NCBI RefSeq assembly: GCF_905220995.1 | Contig: NZ_CAJNBJ010000016.1 | Coordinates: forward strand, 310,001-374,000 | Direction of reading: 5' to 3' | Length of the DNA: 64,000 nt | From: Nitrospira defluvii | GTDB lineage: Bacteria > Nitrospirota > Nitrospiria > Nitrospirales > Nitrospiraceae | Part shown: positions 28,274 to 35,127 of the stretch, one piece after another | Layout: each line of letters opens with the position of its first letter | How positions within the stretch are numbered: position 1 is the stretch's first letter | Position numbers and translations under genes: made by a program | Notes under the pieces: generated by a model | What the model was told of the DNA's origin: nothing | What the model saw: the letters and a program-made list of their open reading frames with translations, nothing else | The model's database searches: none

Positions 28274-29005
28274 ATGACCATCGCCGTCATCATCCCGGTT
28301 CTGAACGAAGCCCTCTGTATCAGGCAGACACTCGCCAGCACTGCCACGCTCGGATTCGACGACCTCGTCATCGTCGACGGAGGCAGTACCGATACCACCC
28401 GTGCGATCGTGGAATCATTCGCCGGGCCGGTTTCCTCTCCCTTGGAGCACAGCCCGGCACCATCCACCCCGGCCCCCATTCGCCTGCTGACGGCGCCGAC
28501 CGGACGCGCACGCCAACTCAATGCAGGAGCCATCGCCACCGGTTGCGACGTCCTCCTGTTCCTGCATGCCGATACGCAGCTTCCGCCGAATGCCCGGCAG
28601 GCCGTCTCGACAGCCTTGTCCAACCAGGCCTGCGTCGGCGGACGATTTAATGTGCGCTTTGACTCTTCCTGCCTCACGGCACGCGTTGTCGCCGGCCTGA
28701 TGAATGTGCGATCCCGCCTCAGCGGCATTGCCACCGGCGACCAGGCTATCTTCGTGCGGCGCAAGGTCTTCGAGGACATAGGCGGGTTTGCCGAGATCCC
28801 CTTGATGGAAGATATCGAGTTCACGCGTCGGATGAAACGAGCCGGGGCGGTCGCGCCCCTGCATGATACGGTCGTAACCGCCTTTCGCCGTTGGGAGCAA
28901 CAGGGCCCGCTGCGCACAATTCTGTTGATGTGGACCCTTCGCTTCCTGTACTGGATCGGGGTGAGCCCGCATCGACTTCAACATGTCTACAGGATGGTGA
29001 GATAA
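28274..29005 (+). CDS. Glycosyltransferase family 2, TIGR04283-type
   Basis: A 243-residue GT-A fold glycosyltransferase. It begins TIAVIIPVLNE, has IVDGGSTD, then GRARQLNAGA, LFLHADT (the DxD-type metal site) and MEDIEFTRRMKRAG. This pattern is that of TIGR04283, usually paired with TIGR04282 as in the next gene. The ATG at 28274 matches the usual N-terminus; a longer frame starts at ATG 28229. A C-terminal hydrophobic region (ILLMWTLRFLYWIGV) suggests membrane association. Confidence 0.87.
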   Translation: MTIAVIIPVLNEALCIRQTLASTATLGFDDLVIVDGGSTDTTRAIVESFAGPVSSPLEHSPAPSTPAPIRLLTAPTGRARQLNAGAIATGCDVLLFLHADTQLPPNARQAVSTALSNQACVGGRFNVRFDSSCLTARVVAGLMNVRSRLSGIATGDQAIFVRRKVFEDIGGFAEIPLMEDIEFTRRMKRAGAVAPLHDTVVTAFRRWEQQGPLRTILLMWTLRFLYWIGVSPHRLQHVYRMVR

Positions 29006-29009
29006 ATCC

Positions 29010-29762
29010 ATGACTGCACGACCCTCGAACCGTCAACCACCCGCCTCGGCAGCCCTGGTGATCTTTGCGAAAGCCCCGATACCGGGACAGGTCAAAACCA
29101 GACTCTGCCCCGCGCTGACCGAAGACGAGGCCGCAACCCTGCACGGCAGTTTTGTGCTTGATACGCTCGAACGGACGAAGGCCGCCGTCACCAAATTCAA
29201 GCTTCCGGTCGATCGCTACCTGGCCTGCGCCCCGTCAAGCGCCCATGTCTTTTTCAGAATCATGGAGGCTCGCCACGGTGTCACCCTGTTGGACCAGGAA
29301 GGCGAGGACCTGGGAATGCGGATGCGACAGGCGTTCAACACGTTGTGTACCCGTGGCTACCGGCGGGTCTGCTTAGTGGGCACCGACGTTCCCTCGCTGC
29401 CCTTGACCCACTATCGCGATGCCGTCGAATTACTCTCTCGCCATGATCTGGTGTTGGGGCCGGCACAGGACGGCGGCTACTACCTGATCGGGATGACGAC
29501 GCCTCATCCTCACCTGTTCGAGGGCATGCCCTGGTCGACGGATCAGGTGTCGGCGCTTACGCAACAGAAGGCGAAGGCAGAGGGGCTCAACGTCGCGCTA
29601 CTGCCGGCCTGGAACGATGTCGATACCATCGACGACCTCCAGCACCTGATCGAGGACTGCGCGGCGGATAAGACACGCCCCAAACAAGAGCGCGTCTATT
29701 CAATGCGAACCGCTGGCGCCCTGGAATTACTCGCCAAACGGCTTCGAACACGCCAGACATAA
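29010..29762 (+). CDS. TIGR04282-type glycosyltransferase (DUF2064)
   Basis: A 250-residue GT-A-like nucleotidyl/glycosyl transferase. It has FAKAPIPGQVKTRL near the start, then LVGTDVPSLP and GPAQDGGYYLIGM, the DUF2064 hallmarks, and a late NDVDTIDDL. It follows the TIGR04283 gene by 4 bp, a recurrent pair that is part of arsenosugar clusters in some bacteria. No ArsM or radical SAM arsenosugar gene is in this window, so only the pair itself is established here. Confidence 0.87.
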   Translation: MTARPSNRQPPASAALVIFAKAPIPGQVKTRLCPALTEDEAATLHGSFVLDTLERTKAAVTKFKLPVDRYLACAPSSAHVFFRIMEARHGVTLLDQEGEDLGMRMRQAFNTLCTRGYRRVCLVGTDVPSLPLTHYRDAVELLSRHDLVLGPAQDGGYYLIGMTTPHPHLFEGMPWSTDQVSALTQQKAKAEGLNVALLPAWNDVDTIDDLQHLIEDCAADKTRPKQERVYSMRTAGALELLAKRLRTRQT

Positions 29763-29773
29763 GGGAGCTTCCC

Positions 29774-30508
29774 ATGCCCAACCACGTTGCCCTCATCACC
29801 GGCGGAGCCAAAGGCATCGGCCGTGCCATTGCATTGGATCTCGCCGGCCAAGGCTGGTCTGTCGCCATTTGTTACCGCACCAGCGCCGCGGCCGCCCAGG
29901 AGACCAGCGCCGCGATTGCGGCCCTTGGCGGCCAAGCCCTGGCCGTGCAGTGCGACGTCGCTGATCCGCAGGCGGCACAGCGGTTGGTCTCGCAGGTCGA
30001 AACACAGTGGGGACAAATTGATGCGCTCATCAACGGAGCCGGCCCCTATCACCGTGTGAACCTCTTTGATGAGACCACGGCAGGGTGGCAGGAGATGTTC
30101 AACGGAAACCTGCACCCGATTTTTTACCTCGGGCAAGCCGTCGCGCCGGGAATGAAGGCGCGGAGACACGGGCGCATCATCAACTTCAGCATGGCCAATG
30201 CCGACCAAATGGTGGCTCAGCCGGAAGTGACTGGGCATTATATCGCCAAGGCCGGGGTCCTGATCCTCACGCGCACATTGGCCAAATTGCTCGCACCCTA
30301 TGGGATCACGGTCAACGCCATCTCTCCTGGTTTCATTGATTCAGGGAGCGCGCCACCGGAGGAGCTGGCTGGCGTGGTCAAACGGATTCCTGCCGGATAC
30401 GTCGGAAGCGTGGGGGATACGGTCGGCGCCGTCCGATACTTACTGAGCGAGGACGCGCGCTATGTGAACGGCGCCAACCTGCATCTCAGCGGGGGGTGGG
30501 GTATTTAA
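29774..30508 (+). CDS. Short-chain dehydrogenase/reductase with atypical active site
   Basis: A 244-residue classical-type SDR: NAD(P)-binding TGGAKGIG (9-16), INGAG (NNAG equivalent, 86-90), candidate Ser139, and the C-terminal ISPGFIDSGS and NGANLHLSGGWG. The usual YxxxK reads GHYIAKAG here (154-161). Lys159 aligns with the family lysine, but the residue four before it is His155 and Tyr156 is only three before. A strong AGGGAG precedes ATG 29774, 11 bp after the glycosyltransferase stop. Substrate unknown. Confidence 0.9.
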   Translation: MPNHVALITGGAKGIGRAIALDLAGQGWSVAICYRTSAAAAQETSAAIAALGGQALAVQCDVADPQAAQRLVSQVETQWGQIDALINGAGPYHRVNLFDETTAGWQEMFNGNLHPIFYLGQAVAPGMKARRHGRIINFSMANADQMVAQPEVTGHYIAKAGVLILTRTLAKLLAPYGITVNAISPGFIDSGSAPPEELAGVVKRIPAGYVGSVGDTVGAVRYLLSEDARYVNGANLHLSGGWGI

Positions 30509-30521
30509 CGGTGCGTCGCCG

Positions 30522-31958
30522 TCATTTGGCGAAAAAGAGAATGGCCCCAATGACCGCTGCCATGGCATAACTCTTGGGGTCCTTCACGGCAAACACCACG
30601 GGATCGTCGTCCATTCGGTTCCGATAGGCCAGCATCCAGACCCGGCTGATCCAATACAACATCACCGGACATACCAGCCACAACACATCGGCATGTGTGT
30701 ACAGCAGCAGCACTTCTTTACTGCTGATATAGAGCGCCAGCACCAACACCGCCAGGAGTCCGCTGGCCGTTCCGATACTCGAAATGTGCTCCAGATCCGT
30801 CACCCAGTACCCGCGCCCATGCAACCCCTTTCCTTCGGCTTGGCTCATGAGTCGCAACTCGGTGAACCGCTTCACCAACGCCAGGCTCAGAAACAAGAAC
30901 AGCGAGAACGTCAACAACCAATGCGACGGCGGGACACCGGTCGCAGCCCCGCCGCCGTAGACACGCACGGTATAGAGCTGCGCCAGGACAATCACATCCA
31001 AAAGCACAAATTGCTTGAGATAAAACGAATAGCCGGTTGTCAGCGCCAAGTACCCAACCAGCACAAGCAGAAACAACCGGGGAAGCGCAAAGGCCAGCAG
31101 GACACCGCCGAGGAGACAGGCTGCGGCCAGGGCAAGACCGAAGGGAATCGAGAGACTACCGGAAGCAAACGGGCGGTTTCGTTTGCGCGGATGCCGGCGA
31201 TCGGACTCCAGATCGAGGCAATCGTTGACGATATACACCGAGGAGGCACACAAACTGAAAGAGAAAAAGGCCAAACCCGCCTGCAGCAACAACCGACCAT
31301 TGGTCAGTTGATGGGAGGCAATCACCGGCACAAACACCAGCACATTCTTTGCCCACTGGTGAACACGCAACGCCTTCGCGACTTGCTTTACCCATCTGAC
31401 CGGCGTACCGAACACGCGGCTGACCGTCGTCAGCGTACGGGCACGGCTGACGACGCCGGCCGACGCATTGACCACGATCGCCTCGCTGGCCTCGGCCCAC
31501 ACAGGAAAATCTGCCGTGGAATTCCCGGCGTAGGCAAACCGGCGGGTACCGTAGCGCTCCACCAGCAGGGCCACTTTCCGCACCCCCTTCAGATTGACAG
31601 AGCGGTCACTTCCGAACACCCGTTCGTCGAATAACCCAAGATGAGTCGCCACCGCCTGGGCATAACTCACATGACTAGCGGTGGCCAAAATCAACTCTCG
31701 TCCTTCGCGGCGTTCGTTTGCGAGAAACTCGATTAGTTCCTGGTCATAGGGCAACGTGCTGGCGTCAAGCGTCACCTTCCGGGCAATTTCATGCTTGAGA
31801 TAGGCCTTGCCTTTGAACAACCACCAGGGAAGCAGGACAATGAGGAACGGATTCTGCTTGAGCAGCACCAACAAGGATTCCCACAGCAGGTCCGTCTTGA
31901 TGAGCGTGCCATCAAGATCGACGCAGAGAGGGGGTTTTGCTTGTAAATCCTTACCCAT
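30522..31958 (-). CDS. HAD phosphatase-UbiA prenyltransferase fusion
   Basis: A 478-residue fusion. The N-terminal 200 residues form a HAD domain with DLDGTLIKTD (Asp14 nucleophile, Asp16) and LATAS. The rest is a UbiA-type membrane domain of about nine helices with NDCLDLESDRRHPRKRNRP, the Asp-rich prenyl-diphosphate/Mg site. The closest named relatives are decaprenyl-phosphate phosphoribosyltransferase-like UbiA proteins. A TTG-initiated longer frame (31985) is less likely. It is convergent with the SDR. The 132 bp upstream of it (31986-32117) hold only a hairpin. Confidence 0.88.
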   Translation of the reverse strand: MGKDLQAKPPLCVDLDGTLIKTDLLWESLLVLLKQNPFLIVLLPWWLFKGKAYLKHEIARKVTLDASTLPYDQELIEFLANERREGRELILATASHVSYAQAVATHLGLFDERVFGSDRSVNLKGVRKVALLVERYGTRRFAYAGNSTADFPVWAEASEAIVVNASAGVVSRARTLTTVSRVFGTPVRWVKQVAKALRVHQWAKNVLVFVPVIASHQLTNGRLLLQAGLAFFSFSLCASSVYIVNDCLDLESDRRHPRKRNRPFASGSLSIPFGLALAAACLLGGVLLAFALPRLFLLVLVGYLALTTGYSFYLKQFVLLDVIVLAQLYTVRVYGGGAATGVPPSHWLLTFSLFLFLSLALVKRFTELRLMSQAEGKGLHGRGYWVTDLEHISSIGTASGLLAVLVLALYISSKEVLLLYTHADVLWLVCPVMLYWISRVWMLAYRNRMDDDPVVFAVKDPKSYAMAAVIGAILFFAK

Positions 31959-32044
31959 GAGCAGTAGGCAGGATTCTATCGGCAAGGGGACGGTCGCGCA
32001 AGAAGTTAGGAGAATTGCGTGAGTAGGGATCCCTCCGGGGATGG

Positions 32045-32066
32045 ACAGGTGGCGGACGCCACCTGT
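32045..32066. terminator. 10-bp perfect inverted repeat
   Basis: ACAGGTGGCG (32045-32054) and CGCCACCTGT (32057-32066) are separated by two bases. It lies between the start of the UbiA fusion gene and the end of the glutaredoxin gene, so on the minus strand it could end the glutaredoxin/BolA transcript. It has no T-run, and a protein-binding palindrome is the alternative. Confidence 0.4.
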
Positions 32067-32117
32067 ACCAGGCGGAGCGGGTATGGACGAGAGCCCTTCC
32101 CTCCTCCGCCGGCTCCC

Positions 32118-32444
32118 TTATGACGCGGCGAACGCCTTTTTCAGCAAGGGCTCGACCTCACCCTTGGCTTCCATCGGGTCCAGGATATCGGTGTCACCGT
32201 AGAACTGCCCATCGATGAACACCTTCGGGAGGGTCGGCCAGTTGGTCAACCGGGTCAGCGCCTCACGTTTCGCCGGTTGGGACAACACATCGATCAGCTC
32301 ATAGGGGTACCCGTACTTCTCAAAAAAATGCATGGTCTCCCGCGTGAACCCACACATCGGCATGGCCTTGGTACCCTTGCCGTAGATCAAGATTTTGTTC
32401 GCCTTGATTTCTCGCTGAATCTCTTCTTCAATCGGGTCAGCCAT
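32118..32444 (-). CDS. grxD: Monothiol glutaredoxin, Grx4 type
   Basis: A 108-residue cytosolic glutaredoxin of the CGFS class, which binds a glutathione-coordinated 2Fe-2S cluster and moves it with BolA proteins. The active site reads CGFT (Cys31) instead of CGFS. Other family blocks are intact: KGTKAMPMCGFT, NWPTLPKVFIDG with the cis-proline, and GDTDILDPMEAKGE. It follows the BolA gene by 13 bp on the same strand, the usual partner arrangement. Confidence 0.93.
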   Translation of the reverse strand: MADPIEEEIQREIKANKILIYGKGTKAMPMCGFTRETMHFFEKYGYPYELIDVLSQPAKREALTRLTNWPTLPKVFIDGQFYGDTDILDPMEAKGEVEPLLKKAFAAS

Positions 32445-32457
32445 CTGTCCCTCCCTC

Positions 32458-32700
32458 TTATTTCACTTCATCCGGCGTCGTGGCAGTAATCTCCAGCGCG
32501 TGAATGCGCCCGTCTTTCATGGGAGCCGCCAGCGCCTGATACACCATTCGATGCCGGTCCAGAAGATTCTTCTCGGAAAAACCCGCCGACGTCACCCGCA
32601 CGATCAGGTGGTCTTGTGTCCCGGTCTTATCGATCACGGTCACGGCAGCGTCAGGGAAGACCTGTCGGATGTACGTCGTCACGGCGTCGGCGGTAATCAT
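32458..32700 (-). CDS. BolA family protein
   Basis: About 80 residues with the class II KH-like BolA fold. It starts MITADAVTTYIRQVFP, has DHLIVRV and the core SEKNLLDRHRMVYQAL with the invariant His, and a terminal IHALEITATTP. It is a partner of the adjacent Grx4-type protein in 2Fe-2S cluster handling. ATG 32700 is used; upstream in-frame ATGs add low-complexity residues only. Confidence 0.9.
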   Translation of the reverse strand: MITADAVTTYIRQVFPDAAVTVIDKTGTQDHLIVRVTSAGFSEKNLLDRHRMVYQALAAPMKDGRIHALEITATTPDEVK

Positions 32701-32877
32701 CGTGGGTGGAGAATAACGCATCCGGGAAGCCGAAGGCAATCCGGGCCACGGAGCAATGCTCACGCCTGCTACACGTCATGCGGTCGCGGATGGCAATTTA
32801 GGCCACAGCCCGCTACACTACCGACTTGCGCGGCGGTTTCATGCCGTTCATCTACGTAGAATGAAAGGAGCTTCTTC

Positions 32878-33240
32878 ATGATCCAGAGGGTTTCATACCG
32901 CCCCCGTCCGCTGGTCCAAACGATCCTGTGCGCGCTGCTGATTGCGTTCGTCTGCCAAGCGACCGTCTCGGTGCGACCGGCCTCTGCAGCCGGCTCCGGC
33001 TCGGAAGCGATCCAAGGCTTAGGAAGCTACTTCCTCACCTTGCCGTACGGGGGCATCAAGATGGCCGTGGCGGTGTTGGGGGCGGTCGCCGGCGGAATGG
33101 GTTTCATCTTCACTGGAGGCGACAAGGCAACGGCCGACAAAATCTGGGGACCCGCCATGGGCGGGCACTACGTCATCACCCCGGAACACATCCGGGGCGA
33201 CAAGGATCTCCATTTCTTCGGACAAGCCCAAGGCAAGTAA
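32878..33240 (+). CDS. Small exported hypothetical protein
   Basis: A 120-residue protein with a clear signal peptide: basic start, core LCALLIAFVCQATVSV, cleavage likely after SAA. The mature part contains one further hydrophobic glycine-rich segment (IKMAVAVLGAVAGGMGFIF), so it may be membrane-anchored, and ends in a polar tail. AAAGGAG precedes ATG 32878. It lies upstream of the receiver gene on the same strand. Function unknown. Confidence 0.8.
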   Translation: MIQRVSYRPRPLVQTILCALLIAFVCQATVSVRPASAAGSGSEAIQGLGSYFLTLPYGGIKMAVAVLGAVAGGMGFIFTGGDKATADKIWGPAMGGHYVITPEHIRGDKDLHFFGQAQGK

Positions 33241-33341
33241 GACCGGCTCGCCGAAGAGCGCCTCCCCTCCTTCCCGAGCCACGCCTTTCTTCATGCCGCA
33301 CTGGGCTCTGCCGGTCACCAGCGCGGTGGTGCATTTCATCA

Positions 33342-33368
33342 GGCCTGGTGGATCTCAACCACCAGGCC
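33342..33368 (+). terminator. 10-bp hairpin after the small exported protein gene
   Basis: GGCCTGGTGG (33342-33351) pairs perfectly with CCACCAGGCC (33359-33368) around a 7-nt loop. It lies in the 271-bp gap between the exported-protein gene and the receiver gene. No T-run follows, so termination is possible but unproven. Confidence 0.4.
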
Positions 33369-33511
33369 GGCAATGTCCAGTCAGTCCTGTCTGCTAACCA
33401 CCTGTATTTTCAATGTTCTTCCATGGCTGCCCTCCGGCACATCTGTTGCTGTACCTCAACAGCAAGTACGGCTTGGCAACCACCGAACGTCACATCATCA
33501 AGGAGGGCATC

Positions 33512-33946
33512 ATGGAAGACTTCAAATCGGGCTTCTTCATGAGTGAGACTGCATGTAACGGCCGAGTGCTCATCGTCGATGACGAACCGGACATCCGGAA
33601 AGTCGTTCGCATGACCCTCCAGAAAGCGGGCTATGAAGTGCTTGAGGCCGAGAATGGCGAAAAGGCCATCGAGGCCATCAACACCGGGGAAAACCGGCTG
33701 CTGTTGGACGTCCTGATCTGTGACATTCGCATGCCGAAGATCAACGGTGTCGAGGCGATTGCCTACTTCCAGCAGGAATGGCCACGGGTCCCGATCATCG
33801 TCCTGACCGGTTTCCCCGATACCGACATGGCCACTTCCTTCCTGCGTAGTGGCGTAGTCGACTATCTGGTGAAACCGGTGGAAGGCGAGAAGCTGCGCAC
33901 AGCAGTCGCCAGGGCCATGGAGCAAAGGGAACTGGCCCAATTGTAG
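33512..33946 (+). CDS. Stand-alone response-regulator receiver
   Basis: A 144-residue single REC domain without output domain. The acidic pair is in IVDDEP, the phospho-acceptor is Asp71 in LICDIRMPKI, and the Thr/Lys switch residues are in IVLTGFP and VKPVEGEK. ATG 33512 with a strong AAGGAGG is used; the frame extends upstream to 33413 but without support. It is followed by two histidine kinase genes, its likely phosphodonors. Confidence 0.92.
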   Translation: MEDFKSGFFMSETACNGRVLIVDDEPDIRKVVRMTLQKAGYEVLEAENGEKAIEAINTGENRLLLDVLICDIRMPKINGVEAIAYFQQEWPRVPIIVLTGFPDTDMATSFLRSGVVDYLVKPVEGEKLRTAVARAMEQRELAQL

Positions 33947-33985
33947 CCGTCGACCATGTCGTCGAAGACATGGCTCATGAGGTGT

Positions 33986-34010
33986 CGGGGAGGTCGGGAT
34001 GGCCTCCCCG
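33986..34010 (+). terminator. GC-rich hairpin after receiver gene
   Basis: CGGGGAGG (33986-33993) pairs with CCTCCCCG (34003-34010) around a 9-nt loop, in the 131-bp gap between the receiver and the Rossmann-kinase gene. A smaller hairpin (CATGTC/GACATG) precedes it at about 33956-33973. Without a T-run it may be a partial terminator or an mRNA-stabilising element. Confidence 0.4.
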
Positions 34011-34077
34011 GCGACACAATGCGCCATGACATGACTACCCGCGCACCGAACCTCCGACTCTCACACGGAACGCAGGC

Positions 34078-35127
34078 ATGACACCGAACGCCACGAGGAT
34101 AGCCATCATCGGAGCGGGCAAAGGCGGCGTCGCGCTCCTGGATCTCCTTCATCAAATCCCCGACGTCGACATCGTCGGCATCACGGACAAGGATCCCGCG
34201 GCCCCTGGCCTTCAACGAGCACGGGACCTCCATGTGCTCGTTGAACCGCAAGCAGCCGACCTCATCCAGAACGAGCGCGTCACGCTGATCATGGACGTGA
34301 CGGGCGATCCGGCGATGACGCGGATGATTCAGACCTTGAAGCGCCCCACCGCCGAGGTCCTGAGCGGAGCAGCGGCTCGACTGCTCTGGAAGCTCGTCCA
34401 ACATCAATCGAAACTGGAGGCCGAACTGTTTCAAGCCGACAAACTCGCGGGCCTGGGCTCATTCGCAGCCGGCATCGCACACGATATCAACAATCCGCTG
34501 CAGTTGATCCTCGGCCTTGCGGAAAATCTCGAAGACGAGCAGGACCTCGCCGTCGTCCACGAGCAGGCCCGCGACATCACCGAGGCAGTCAAACGCACCA
34601 GCGCCATCTGCCGGGACCTCACCCGATACGCCAGACGCAAGGGCGCCGTCGAAGACGTCATGGTCAACCTCAACACGAAACTCGACGAAGCCTTGAGAAT
34701 CGCCCGGTATGCCGTGACGCTACAGGATGTCACGGTCGTAAAGCGATACGTCGACGAGGCCGTCGTCAAAGGCAATCCAGACGAACTGCTGCACGTCTTC
34801 GTCAATTTGATCACGAACGCGGTCCAGGCCATTCAGGTCCGCGGCACGTTGACGCTCGAAACCCGTATCGGACCGGACGGCACGGTCAGCGCCTCCGTAA
34901 GCGATACCGGGTGCGGCATTCCGAAGGAAGCCTTCTCCAAAATCTTCGAACCGCTGTACACGACAAAACCACCCGGGAAAGGGACAGGGTTGGGATTGTA
35001 CAATGTGATGTCGGTCATCTCGAAAATGGACGGGCACATTTGCGTCGAAAGCGACGTCGGAGTCGGCACGACGTTCCGAATCGAATTTCCACAGATGCAA
35101 CCGACCACATCATGCGCACCCCTGTGA
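34078..35127 (+). CDS. Histidine kinase with N-terminal Rossmann domain
   Basis: A 349-residue soluble kinase. Residues 1-110 look like a dinucleotide- or CoA-binding Rossmann domain: IAIIGAGKGG (GxGxxG, 8-16), then VDIVGITDKDP as the second strand with an acidic end and VTLIMDVTGD later. The kinase core follows: His135 in GIAHDINNP, an N box NLITNAVQ, and GKGTGLGLYNV. There is no membrane segment or PAS domain, so the input is cytoplasmic, plausibly a nucleotide such as NAD(H) or CoA. It overlaps the next kinase gene by 16 bp. Confidence 0.88.
   Translation: MTPNATRIAIIGAGKGGVALLDLLHQIPDVDIVGITDKDPAAPGLQRARDLHVLVEPQAADLIQNERVTLIMDVTGDPAMTRMIQTLKRPTAEVLSGAAARLLWKLVQHQSKLEAELFQADKLAGLGSFAAGIAHDINNPLQLILGLAENLEDEQDLAVVHEQARDITEAVKRTSAICRDLTRYARRKGAVEDVMVNLNTKLDEALRIARYAVTLQDVTVVKRYVDEAVVKGNPDELLHVFVNLITNAVQAIQVRGTLTLETRIGPDGTVSASVSDTGCGIPKEAFSKIFEPLYTTKPPGKGTGLGLYNVMSVISKMDGHICVESDVGVGTTFRIEFPQMQPTTSCAPL

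Noticed and set aside
28274-29762. Arsenosugar biosynthesis cluster
   Set aside because: Only the two glycosyltransferase-type genes are here; no arsenic methyltransferase or radical SAM arsenosugar gene is in the window.
34911-35111. N-terminal extension of the membrane kinase
   Set aside because: This stretch is inside the kinase domain of the preceding gene and the extra residues are Arg/His-rich. The membrane helix of the second kinase follows ATG 35112 naturally.
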